A stretch of 64,000 bases of DNA from DASSKA01 sp963839365 (GTDB lineage Bacteria > Actinomycetota > Actinomycetes > Propionibacteriales > Nocardioidaceae): the NCBI GenBank assembly GCA_963839365.1, contig CAWIUT010000003.1, positions 434,001 to 498,000 on the forward strand. Reading direction: 5' to 3'. Under the pieces are notes generated by a model. The model was not told the origin of the DNA and searched no databases. It saw only the letters and a program-made list of their open reading frames with translations. Shown one piece after another: positions 8,549 through 16,838 of the stretch (its first letter is position 1; every line of letters starts with the position of its first letter). The translations under genes and the position numbers were made by a program.

Positions 8549-9893
8549 CGGCCCGTGCGCCGGTGCCGGCCTGTGCACGGACCTCTACGAGATTCGGATG
8601 GCCGCCAGCTACCTGCGCCGCGGCATGACCGCGCCGGCCACGTTCAGCCTGTTCGCACGGAGGCTGCCCCCTGAGCGGGGCTTCCTCGTCGCAGCCGGCG
8701 TCGAGGCCTGTCTCGACCGGCTCGCGGACTACCGGTTCTCCCAGGAGGAGCTCACGTACCTGCGCGAGCAGGTGGGGCTGTCGGGCACGGACGTGGCGGC
8801 GCTGGCGGACCTTTCGTTCCACGGCTCGGTCCGGGCGGTCCCCGAGGGGCGCGTGGTACTCGCCCACGAGCCGCTGGTGGAGGTCACCGCACCACTTCCG
8901 GAAGCGCAGCTGGTGGAGACGCTGGTGCTGAACCAGCTGACCTTCGCGACCTCGGTGGCGAGCAAGGCGGCACGGTGCCGGCTCGCGGCGGGGTCGGCTG
9001 CGCTCGTCGACTTCTCTGCGCGACGCACCCACGGGCTCGAGGCGGCGCTCGCGGTGACCCGGGCCGCGGCCATCGCCGGCTTCGACGGCACCAGCTACGT
9101 GCACGGCGCCCGCTGCCTGGGCCTCCCACCGGTCGGGACGATGGCGCACTCCTACGTGCAGGCCTTCGCCGACGAGGAGAGCTCGTTCCTGGCCTTCGGT
9201 GAGGACTTCCCCGGCCAGTCGGTGTTCCTCGTCGACACCTACGACACGGAGGCGGGCGTCGAGCACGCCATCACCGTGGCGCGACGTCTCGGTCTGGACC
9301 CGGCGCGGGTGGGCATCCGGTTGGACTCCGGCGACCTCGGGGCCCTGGCCGGGACAGCACGGCGCATGCTCGACGAGGCGGGCATGTCCCGGACCAGGAT
9401 CATGGCCAGCGGCGGGCTGGACGAGTACTCCCTGGCCGACCTGGCGGGTGCCGCAGCGCCGATCGACAGCTACGGCGTGGGCACCAAGATGGGCGTCTCT
9501 TGGGACTCGCCGTCGTTGGACAGCGCCTACAAGCTGGTCGCCTACGACGGCCGGCCCGTCATGAAGCTGTCACCGGGCAAAGCGACGTACCCGGGGCCGA
9601 AGCAGGTCCATCGCGGAGGCGGCCTGCGCACCGACCTGCTGTCCCTGGTCGACGAGCCCTCGCCGCCCGGCACGGAGCCGCTGCTGGTCGAGGTCATGGC
9701 CGAGGGCCGCAGGACCGTACCGGCCGACACGGTCGCGGTTGCCCGTGAGCGCCTCAGCCAGGACCTGGCGCGCCTGTCTGCCGCCGCGCGGAGGGTGCAT
9801 GACCCTCTGCCCCCCGAGGCCGACCTGAGCCCGGCACTGCGGGCGCTCACCGATGACCTGGCTCTCCGTCTTGCGCCGAGCGGCACACCATGA
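8529..9893 (+). CDS. pncB: Nicotinate phosphoribosyltransferase (PncB2-like)
   Basis: A 454-aa type II phosphoribosyltransferase that makes nicotinate mononucleotide from nicotinate and PRPP for NAD salvage. Family blocks seen are CTDLYEIRMAASYLRRG near the N-terminus, DFSARRTHG, GTSYVHGARCLG..PVGTMAHSYV, RLDSGDLGALA and DSYGVGTKMGVS. The GTG at 8529 gives the expected N-terminus and overlaps the upstream small gene by 20 bp, which suggests coupling. The downstream acyltransferase overlaps by 4 bp. In M. tuberculosis a second copy, pncB2 (Rv0573c), belongs to the DosR regulon next to Rv0571c; a homologue of the latter lies at 15499. Confidence 0.92.
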   Translation: MGAGPTDGPCAGAGLCTDLYEIRMAASYLRRGMTAPATFSLFARRLPPERGFLVAAGVEACLDRLADYRFSQEELTYLREQVGLSGTDVAALADLSFHGSVRAVPEGRVVLAHEPLVEVTAPLPEAQLVETLVLNQLTFATSVASKAARCRLAAGSAALVDFSARRTHGLEAALAVTRAAAIAGFDGTSYVHGARCLGLPPVGTMAHSYVQAFADEESSFLAFGEDFPGQSVFLVDTYDTEAGVEHAITVARRLGLDPARVGIRLDSGDLGALAGTARRMLDEAGMSRTRIMASGGLDEYSLADLAGAAAPIDSYGVGTKMGVSWDSPSLDSAYKLVAYDGRPVMKLSPGKATYPGPKQVHRGGGLRTDLLSLVDEPSPPGTEPLLVEVMAEGRRTVPADTVAVARERLSQDLARLSAAARRVHDPLPPEADLSPALRALTDDLALRLAPSGTP

Positions 9894-11062
9894 GCGCCGA
9901 TGAGATCGGGCGCGGCACCGGTCCCACTCCCGGCCAGGACACGAGCAGGGACCGGTTCATCAACCTGGTCCGCGTCAGTGCCATGGCGACGATCGTGCTG
10001 CTGCACTGGCTGAGCGTCATGCCGACGCTCGTGGACGGGAGGTTCACCGACCAGGACGTCGTGACGGTGATGCCAGGGCTGTGGCCGATGACCTGGCTGG
10101 GCGACGTGATGGCCTTGTTCTTCTTCGCCGGGGGCTACGCGAACTGGGTGTCGATGGAAAGCTCGCGGGCGAGAGGCGAGAGCGTGCGCGGATACCTGGC
10201 ACGGCGGTTCCGGCGGCTGGTGACGCCGACGTTGGGATTCGTCGGGGCCTGGGCCGGCCTCGAGCTGGTCACCACCGTGGTCGGGCTCGGGCGCTGGTCG
10301 CCCCTGCGCCACGTCTGGATCGGAAGCACCACCCCGTTCGGCCCGCTGTGGTTCATCGGCGTGTACCTGCTCGTGGTCGCGGTCAGCCCGTGGACGGCGG
10401 CAGCCCACCGGCGCTGGGGCCTCGCCGTGCCCGTGGCGATGACGCTCGGCGTGGTCGCTGCGGACTCGCTGGCCGTCGTCTTCGACAGCGCCGCCCCGCT
10501 CGCGGGGAACCTGCTGCTCGTCTGGCTGGTGCCGCACCAGCTCGGCTACTTCTACGCCGACGGCCGGCTGCGCTCCCTGTCGTTGCGAGGCTGCGCGGCG
10601 ATGGCCGCCGGTGGGCTGCTGGCGTTGACCGTGCTGACCGCCCTGCCGTACTACCCCAGGAGCCTGCTCGACCCTCGTTGGAAGGTGCTGACCGTCGACG
10701 CTCCCATGCTTCCGCTGGTCGCCGAAGCGGCGTGGTTCATCGGCTTCGCGCTGCTGCTGCGTCCCTTCCTCGAGCGACTGTTGACGGACCCCGGTCGATG
10801 GGCCGTGGTGACTCGCGCCAACAAGCTCACCATGCCGGTGTACCTGTGGCACATGACCGCCTACCTGATGGCCGTGCTGCTGCTCGGGTCGTTGGGCGCC
10901 GGCTTCGCCTACGCCACCATGCCGTCCGCCGAGTGGTGGTGGGGACGGCCGGTGGTGATGGCACTGTCCGGGCTGTTCCTGGTCGGTACGCTCGCAGTGG
11001 TCAGCTGGGGCCGGCGGCTGGCGCACAGCACGCTGCCGCTGCTCTCGCTGCGGAGCCGGTGA
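9890..11062 (+). CDS. Acyltransferase 3 family membrane protein
   Basis: A 390-aa polytopic membrane protein of the acyltransferase-3 (OafA/WecH) family with about ten hydrophobic segments. The N-terminus FINLVRVSAMATIVLLHW carries the conserved R...H pattern of the family's first membrane helix, and GPLWFIGVYLLVV is another recognisable block. Members move acyl groups onto cell-surface sugars or lipids. The start overlaps the pncB stop (ATGA), so it is the third gene of that operon. The acceptor is unknown. It converges on mgtA with a 30-bp gap and no clear terminator. Confidence 0.85.
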   Translation: MSADEIGRGTGPTPGQDTSRDRFINLVRVSAMATIVLLHWLSVMPTLVDGRFTDQDVVTVMPGLWPMTWLGDVMALFFFAGGYANWVSMESSRARGESVRGYLARRFRRLVTPTLGFVGAWAGLELVTTVVGLGRWSPLRHVWIGSTTPFGPLWFIGVYLLVVAVSPWTAAAHRRWGLAVPVAMTLGVVAADSLAVVFDSAAPLAGNLLLVWLVPHQLGYFYADGRLRSLSLRGCAAMAAGGLLALTVLTALPYYPRSLLDPRWKVLTVDAPMLPLVAEAAWFIGFALLLRPFLERLLTDPGRWAVVTRANKLTMPVYLWHMTAYLMAVLLLGSLGAGFAYATMPSAEWWWGRPVVMALSGLFLVGTLAVVSWGRRLAHSTLPLLSLRSR

Positions 11063-11092
11063 GCCGTTCCGCGACCGGGGGCCCGCTTCAGG

Positions 11093-13744
11093 TCATCGCT
11101 GGGCGACCGGCAGAGGGGTGCTGAACCGGGCGGCCCGACGACGTACCCGGTGACCGGGACGGCGCAGGTGCGGGCGTCTGATGGCCGGCGGGCGGAAGAA
11201 CCACCCCTTCACGACCTCGGCCGACACCAGGTAGCCGACCACCATGGCGCCCAGTGCCACCACCACATGACCGGGCAGCGGGACGAACCCCAGGAGCGAC
11301 GCCACCGGAGTGAACGGCAGGACCGCGGCCACCAGCACGACCGTCACCGCCGCTGCGAACAACGCCACGCTCGGGTGGCTGTGCAGCAGCGAACGACGGG
11401 TGCGGATCACGAAGATGACCAGGGTCTGCGTCGCCAGTGACTCCACGAACCAGGCGGTGTGGAACAGCGGAGCACCGGCGTGGAACACCAGCAGCATCAT
11501 CGCGAACGTCGCGAAGTCGAAGACCGAGCTCAACGGTCCGAAGAACAACATGAACCGACGGATCATGCCGATGTCCCAGTGTGCCGGGCGGTGGAGCTGG
11601 TCGGGGTCCACGTTGTCGGTCGGGATGGTCAGCTGGCTGCTGTCGTAGAGCAGGTTGTTCAACAGCACCTGTGAGGGCAGCATCGGCAGGAACGGCAGCA
11701 CCGCCGAGGCGACTGCCGCGGATGCCATGTTGCCGAAGTTGCTGGACGTCCCCATCAACACGTACTTCATGGTGTTGGCGAAGATCCGGCGCCCCTCCAC
11801 CACGCCGTCGCAGAGCACGTCCAGGTCCTTCTCCAGCAGCACGATGTCAGCGGCGTCCTTGGCCACGTCGGTCGCGGAGTCGACCGAGACGCCGATGTCT
11901 GCGGCGTGCAGCGCCACCGCGTCGTTGACCCCGTCGCCGAGGAACGCCACGTCCTCCCCGCACCGCCGCTGCGCGCCGACGACACGTGCCTTCTGCTCAG
12001 GCGACACCCGGGCGAAGACCGTGGTCGCCGGCAGGGCTGCGGCCAGCTCGTCATCGCCGAGGGCGTCCATGTCGGCTCCACTGAGCACCCCGGTGACCTC
12101 GAGCCCCAGCCGGTCGCACACGCTCCGGGCCACCACCGGGTTGTCACCGGTCACCACCTTCACCTCCACGCCCAGGTCGTGCAGCCGGGCGATCGCGGGG
12201 CCGGCCGTGGCCTTCGGTGCGTCCTCGAACACCAGGAGACCGACGAGATCGAGGTCGCGCTCCTCGTCAGCGGTCAGCTCACCGCCGGGCGCCGGCGCGC
12301 GAGACGCCACCGCGACCACCCGTCCGCCTGCCTTGAACTCGGCATCCAGGAGCGTCTCGACGGTGGCCGGGACGTGCGCGCACCGGGCGAGCACCGCCTC
12401 AGGCGCGCCCTTGGTCACCAGCAGCCGGCCACCGTCCGGGGACACGGCCAGGACGGAGACCATGCGTCGCTCGTGGTCGAACGGCAACGTCGCCGCCCGG
12501 CGCCAACCCTGGAGAGGGCCGCACCGGCGGGCGGCGGGCGACTCCCACAGCGCGGCGTCGAGCGGGTCCGCACCGCCGTAACCACGGTCGGCGGGTCCGG
12601 GCGGTTCTGCGTGGCAGAGCATGCCGAGTCGCAGGGCGGCCTCCCCGGGGCCGCCGTCGGCATCGAGCGCGCGCATGAACGTGATGCGTCCCTCGGTGAG
12701 AGTGCCGGTCTTGTCCGTGAGCAGGACCTGCACGTCGCCGAGGTCCTCGATGCAGACCAGCCGTTTGACCAGCACCTTGCGTCGAGCAAGCTCCCGAGAG
12801 CCGGCGGCGAGGCTGGTTGAGACGACCGCGGGCAGCAGCTGCGGTGTGATGCCCACCGCGATGGCCAGGGCGAAGAGCAGGGCGTCGAGGACTGGCCGGT
12901 GCAGCACCAGGTTGGCCGCGAACACGAAGGCGGTGAGGACTCCTGCGACCACGACGAGCATCCCGGAGAAGCGCCGCAGGCCCGCCTGGAACTCGGTCTC
13001 CGACTGCCGGGACTCCAGCGCCAGGGCGAGCCGGCCGAACTCCGCTCGGGGGCCGGTGGTGACCACCACTCCCCTGGCGGCGCCGGCCGTCACCACGGTG
13101 CCCATCAACGCGCATCCGGCCAGCTCGCCGACCTGCGTGCCTTCGGGCACCGGATCGGTCTGCTTGGCCACCGGGAGGGCCTCACCGGTCAGCACGCTCT
13201 CGACGCACGCGAAGCCGGTCACCGACAGCAGCCGGACGTCGGCCGGCACCACCTCACCGAGCTGCAGGTCGACGACGTCGCCGGGCACCAGGTCGACCAC
13301 GTCCAGGCGTTGCGGCCGGCCGTCCCGCCAGACGCTGGTCTGGTGCCGGATCCGGGAGTGCAGCTCCTCGACCGCGACCTCCGCGCGGTACTCGTTGAAG
13401 AAGCCGAGCCCCACCGACAGCGCCAGGATGGTCACGATGATCACCGCGTCCACCTGCTCCCCCAGGAAGTACGACGCAACCGCGGCGAGCGTGAGCAGCA
13501 CCAGCAGTGGCGACCTGAGCTGTCCGAGCAGCACCGAGGTCCATCGAGCGCCGTGAGAGCGCACCGCGTTGGGACCGAGCGCGGCCAGCCGCCGCGCCGC
13601 CTCGGGTGTGGCCAGCCCCTCGGGTGTCGTGGCAAGCCTCTCCAGCACCTGCTTCGACGGCAACGCCGCGGCCGTCGTGGCGGGAAGCACCGTCTCCGAC
13701 GTCGTGGTCGGCACGGCGCGCCGGAGTGGGAACGCTGTGGCCAT
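11093..13744 (-). CDS. mgtA: Mg2+-transporting P-type ATPase (MgtA-like)
   Basis: An 883-aa P-type ATPase. Seen are the actuator TGEALP, the phosphorylated aspartate in DKTGTLTEG, the hinge GDGVNDAVALHAADIGVSV, and the P-IIIB signature LLNNLLYDSSQ...PTDNVD near the C-terminus, which points to MgtA/MgtB rather than a Ca2+ or heavy-metal pump. The ATG at 13744 begins MATAFPLRRA and gives near-normal MgtA length; a longer in-frame extension is rejected because it runs through the exporter remnant and lacks homology. Upstream sequence shows no strong ribosome site. Position within the stress block recalls CtpF of the DosR regulon, but no box is seen here. Confidence 0.9.
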   Translation of the reverse strand: MATAFPLRRAVPTTTSETVLPATTAAALPSKQVLERLATTPEGLATPEAARRLAALGPNAVRSHGARWTSVLLGQLRSPLLVLLTLAAVASYFLGEQVDAVIIVTILALSVGLGFFNEYRAEVAVEELHSRIRHQTSVWRDGRPQRLDVVDLVPGDVVDLQLGEVVPADVRLLSVTGFACVESVLTGEALPVAKQTDPVPEGTQVGELAGCALMGTVVTAGAARGVVVTTGPRAEFGRLALALESRQSETEFQAGLRRFSGMLVVVAGVLTAFVFAANLVLHRPVLDALLFALAIAVGITPQLLPAVVSTSLAAGSRELARRKVLVKRLVCIEDLGDVQVLLTDKTGTLTEGRITFMRALDADGGPGEAALRLGMLCHAEPPGPADRGYGGADPLDAALWESPAARRCGPLQGWRRAATLPFDHERRMVSVLAVSPDGGRLLVTKGAPEAVLARCAHVPATVETLLDAEFKAGGRVVAVASRAPAPGGELTADEERDLDLVGLLVFEDAPKATAGPAIARLHDLGVEVKVVTGDNPVVARSVCDRLGLEVTGVLSGADMDALGDDELAAALPATTVFARVSPEQKARVVGAQRRCGEDVAFLGDGVNDAVALHAADIGVSVDSATDVAKDAADIVLLEKDLDVLCDGVVEGRRIFANTMKYVLMGTSSNFGNMASAAVASAVLPFLPMLPSQVLLNNLLYDSSQLTIPTDNVDPDQLHRPAHWDIGMIRRFMLFFGPLSSVFDFATFAMMLLVFHAGAPLFHTAWFVESLATQTLVIFVIRTRRSLLHSHPSVALFAAAVTVVLVAAVLPFTPVASLLGFVPLPGHVVVALGAMVVGYLVSAEVVKGWFFRPPAIRRPHLRRPGHRVRRRAARFSTPLPVAQR

Positions 13745-13821
13745 CCGCGTCAGTGTGGCGCCGGGCCGGAGGCGGCGGTAGAGGCCGAAGACCCCGCCTG
13801 GCACCGTCCGCCCTCGCCGAG

Positions 13822-14436
13822 CCGGTAAGAGCTCGGGGACCTCCACGCGGTCGCCGACGTCGGTTTCAGCGTCGCGAGCGGTGAGGTGTTCGCGTTCCTG
13901 GGGCCGAACGGCGCCGGTGCCCCGGTCGGCACTGACGCTGGGGAAGACCGCCGGAGGTGCGACGGTCGCCACCGCCCAGGGGACGCTGATGCTGGCCCTC
14001 GCGCCGCTCATCGGGGTGCGGCTCACCCGGTGACGGTCGCAGAGGTGATCGGCCTGGAGTTCTTGATGGCAGTCGCGCTCACCAGTTACGGGGTGTTCAT
14101 CGCCAGCCGCATCGAGCGCATCGAGGGGTTCCAGGTCGTCATGCAGCTGGTGCTGCTCCCGATGCTGTTCCTGTCCGGCGCACTGTTCCCGCTGACGGGC
14201 CTGCCGGCCTGGCTGACCGTGCTCACCAGGATCAACCCCCTCACCTACGCGGTGGCTCCGCTGCGCACGGTGGTGTTCGCGGCCCAGAGCATGCCGCCAG
14301 CCGCGGTGGCCAGGTTCCCCACAGAGGTCACGCTGTTCGGCCATGCCTTGTCGGTCTGGGCCGACGTGGCCATCGTCTCGGCTTCGCGGTGGTCTTCTTC
14401 GCACTCGCCGTGCGGGGCTTCTCCCGCACCGCGTGA
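13822..14436 (+). pseudogene. Decayed ABC-2 drug exporter (ATPase-permease remnant)
   Basis: The first third encodes an ABC ATPase N-terminus: GDLHAVADVGFSVASGE, then VFAFLGPNGAGA, cut just where Walker A should read GKTT. A second reading frame continues with permease sequence (QGTLMLALAPLIGVRLT) and stops at about 14033. The next frame carries VAEVIGLEFLMAVALTSYG...LSGALFPLTGLPAWL, and near 14382 the frame shifts again to finish GFAVVFFALAVRGFSRTA and a stop at 14434. So an internal deletion fused a DrrA-like ATPase to a DrrB-like permease, and two frameshifts followed. It has no upstream start and cannot make a working transporter. Confidence 0.85.
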
Positions 14437-14455
14437 GAGTGCCTCCGAGGCACAC

Positions 14456-15358
14456 TCAGGGCGTGCCGGGGCCGGTCTCGGTGCGCGAGCCGTCGTCGCC
14501 GGGCAGCCGCGCGGGCGCCCGCTGGGCGGGCACCGGCTCGGCAGCCCCGTGAGCACCCCCGTGAGCACCCCCGTGAACAGCGGAGGCGTTCACCTCCTGA
14601 GCCAGGAAGTTGCCCAGCTCACCGATGGTGCTCATCAGCGGCGCAGGGAAGACGACCGTGGAGTTCTTGTCCACCCCGAGCTCGACCAGGGTCTGCAGGT
14701 TGCGCAGCTGGAGCGCCAGCGGGTGGGCCATCATGATGTCCGAGGCGGAGCCCAGCGCAGCCGCAGCGAGGTGCTCGCCCTCGGCGTTGATGATCTTCGC
14801 CCGCTTCTCCCTCTCCGCCTCGGCCTGGCGGGCCATGGCTCGCTTCATCGTCTCCGGGAGCTGGATGTCCTTCAGCTCCACCAGGGTCACCTCGACCCCC
14901 CAGCCCGCCGTCGTGAAGTCCAAGATCTCGCGGATGTCGCTGTTGATCCGGTCGGTCTCGGCCAACGTCTCGTCCAGGGTGTGCTGGCCGACCACCTTGC
15001 GCAGCGTGGTCTGAGCGATCTGGTCGATCGCGGCGCTGACGTTCTCGATGGCCACCACCGATTTCACCGCGTCGATGACGCGGTAGTAGGCGACAGCGGC
15101 GACGTCGACGCTGACGTTGTCCTTGGTGATGATCCCCTGCGACTGGATCGGCATGGTCACGATCCGCAGGGACACCCGGCGCAGCACGTCGGCCACGGGG
15201 ATGATCAGTCGCAGCCCGGGCTCACGGGTGCCTTCCAGCCGCCCGAACCGGAACAGCACGCCCCGCTCGTACTGCTTGACGATCCGGATCGCCAGGCCCA
15301 CCCCGAAGACGGCCAGCGCCAGAACGACTACCAGGATGACTATCGCGACGGTACTCAT
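14456..15358 (-). CDS. SPFH/band-7 (slipin-like) membrane protein
   Basis: A 300-aa protein with one N-terminal membrane helix (residues about 3-25) followed by an SPFH domain (VKQYERGVLFRFGRLEGTREPG onward) and a coiled-coil-like stretch MKRAMARQAEAEREKRAKI. Slipins form oligomeric membrane scaffolds and often partner membrane proteases; an FtsH gene is nearby. The ATG at 15358 follows GAGAGGTGGG. The C-terminal HGGAHGGAHGAA tract comes from a 12-bp duplication. It diverges from the phosphoribosyltransferase-hydrolase gene across a gap that holds a DosR-like box. Specific role unknown. Confidence 0.88.
   Translation of the reverse strand: MSTVAIVILVVVLALAVFGVGLAIRIVKQYERGVLFRFGRLEGTREPGLRLIIPVADVLRRVSLRIVTMPIQSQGIITKDNVSVDVAAVAYYRVIDAVKSVVAIENVSAAIDQIAQTTLRKVVGQHTLDETLAETDRINSDIREILDFTTAGWGVEVTLVELKDIQLPETMKRAMARQAEAEREKRAKIINAEGEHLAAAALGSASDIMMAHPLALQLRNLQTLVELGVDKNSTVVFPAPLMSTIGELGNFLAQEVNASAVHGGAHGGAHGAAEPVPAQRAPARLPGDDGSRTETGPGTP
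14548..14571. repeat. 2 x 12-bp tandem repeat in SPFH gene
   Basis: Two perfect copies of GTGAGCACCCCC plus a partial third encode the Gly/Ala/His tail of the SPFH protein. Confidence 0.85.
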
Positions 15359-15430
15359 CGCGGTCCCACCTCTCGGCCGGGACCAGCGGCCCGCCGAGGG
15401 CCCACACCGGCCACTGTCCACGGTACTCAC

Positions 15431-15444
15431 GGGACCTAGGGCCC
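15431..15444. promoter_or_regulatory. DosR/DevR-like box 2
   Basis: GGGACCTAGGGCCC fits the GGGAC-N4-GNCCC core fully and differs from box 1 at two positions. It lies between the divergent SPFH and phosphoribosyltransferase-hydrolase genes, 55 bp before the latter's ATG. Confidence 0.65.
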
Positions 15445-15498
15445 TTGCCGCAGGCCCGGCCCGCTCGCACCGTGAATGGTGACGCCCAGGGAGGAACG

Positions 15499-16836
15499 AT
15501 GGCTTTCGCCGACCGGGTCGACGCCGGACGCCGCCTTGCCGCGGCGTTGGAGCGGTTCGCCTCAGAGGACGTCGTGGTCCTCGGTCTGCCGCGTGGAGGT
15601 GTCCCCGTGGCGTTCGAGGTGGCCAAAGCTCTCGGAGCCCCGTTGGACGTGCTGGTGGTGCGCAAGCTCGGAGTGCCCTTCCAGCCAGAGCTGGCGATGG
15701 GGGCGGTGGGCGAGGGCGGTGTCAAGGTCCTCAACGAGCGGGTGCTGGAGGAGGCGCGAATCCCCGCCGACGAGGTGTCCGCGGTCGAGCAGCGCGAGCG
15801 TGAGGTGGTGGACCGCCGGGTCGGGCGGTTCCGGGCGGGTCGCCCTCCCGTGCCGCTCGGCGGCAGGACAGCGCTCATCATCGACGACGGGATCGCGACC
15901 GGCTCGACGGCGCGAGCAGCTTGCGCGGTCGCGCGTGCGCACGGCGCGAACCGCGTCGTGCTCGCGGTCCCCGTGGGTCCGTCGGATCTGGACGAGCGGC
16001 TGGGCGAGATGGCCGACGAGGTCCTCTGCCTGGAGACGCCGTCGGTCTTCTTCGCGATCGGGGAGTCCTACCAGGACTTCTCGCAGACCTCCGACGAGGA
16101 GGTCGCGGAGCTGCTGGAGCGGGCGACGGCCCTCGGCGACGACCAGCTCGATCCCCAGCAGACGCGACCGGTGGGTGGAGCCGCAAGCCGGGACGAGGAG
16201 GTGCAGGTCGCCGCCGGTTCGGTGAGCGTGCAAGGGCGCCTGAGCGTTCCCGACCGGGCCCAGGGGCTGGTCGTCTTCGCCCATGGCAGCGGCAGCAGCC
16301 GGCACAGCCCGCGGAACCGGTACGTCGCCGGGCTGCTGAACCAGGCCGGCCTGGGCACGCTGCTGTTCGACCTGCTGACGTCCGACGAGGAGCGCACCCG
16401 CAGCAACGTCTTCGACATCGAGATGCTGGCGAGGCGGCTGGCGGACGTGACCGGGTGGGTCCGGACGCAGCAGGCGACCGCGGAGCTGAGCATCGGCTAC
16501 TTCGGAGCCAGCACCGGGGCGGCCGCGGCACTGTGGGCCGCCGCGGCCCCCGACAGTGCGGTCAACGCGGTGGTGTCCCGGGGCGGACGGCCGGACCTCG
16601 CCGTGGAACGGCTCGACCGGGTGCGCGCGCCGACACTGTTGATCGTGGGCGCCCGGGACGACCTGGTGCTCGAGCTGAACCGAAAGGCGCTCGCCCAGCT
16701 GCGCTGCGAGGCGCAGCTGAGCGTTGTTCCGGGTGCGACCCATCTCTTCGAGGAGGCCGGCACCCTTGCAGTGGCCGCCGAGCTCGCCCGCGACTGGTTC
16801 GTCGACCACCTGGCGAGCAGCAGAACGGCGGTCTGA
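15499..16836 (+). CDS. Phosphoribosyltransferase fused to dienelactone-hydrolase-like domain (Rv0571c-like)
   Basis: A 445-aa fusion. Residues about 1-215 are a type I phosphoribosyltransferase with the PRPP-binding loop ALIIDDGIATGSTA and an N-terminal block VVVLGLPRGGVPVA. Residues about 230-445 are an alpha/beta hydrolase with the oxyanion/His-Gly segment VVFAHGSGSSRHS, nucleophile region YFGASTGAAAA and terminal histidine in GATHLFEE; the nucleophile appears as S in GAST. The same two-domain layout is known from Rv0571c of the M. tuberculosis DosR regulon. The ATG at 15499 has GGGAGGAA upstream. The next gene starts 3 bp after its stop. Substrates of both domains are unknown. Confidence 0.9.
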   Translation: MAFADRVDAGRRLAAALERFASEDVVVLGLPRGGVPVAFEVAKALGAPLDVLVVRKLGVPFQPELAMGAVGEGGVKVLNERVLEEARIPADEVSAVEQREREVVDRRVGRFRAGRPPVPLGGRTALIIDDGIATGSTARAACAVARAHGANRVVLAVPVGPSDLDERLGEMADEVLCLETPSVFFAIGESYQDFSQTSDEEVAELLERATALGDDQLDPQQTRPVGGAASRDEEVQVAAGSVSVQGRLSVPDRAQGLVVFAHGSGSSRHSPRNRYVAGLLNQAGLGTLLFDLLTSDEERTRSNVFDIEMLARRLADVTGWVRTQQATAELSIGYFGASTGAAAALWAAAAPDSAVNAVVSRGGRPDLAVERLDRVRAPTLLIVGARDDLVLELNRKALAQLRCEAQLSVVPGATHLFEEAGTLAVAAELARDWFVDHLASSRTAV

Positions 16837-16838
16837 GG

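Noticed and set aside
13745..14455. Upstream in-frame extension of mgtA (237 codons)
   Set aside because: It is antisense to the exporter pseudogene and has no P-type ATPase sequence.
15921..16838. Upstream in-frame extension of the MFS-Lnt gene
   Set aside because: It runs through the phosphoribosyltransferase-hydrolase gene in another frame and reads as Arg/Gly-rich low-complexity sequence; TTG at 16839 is a better start.
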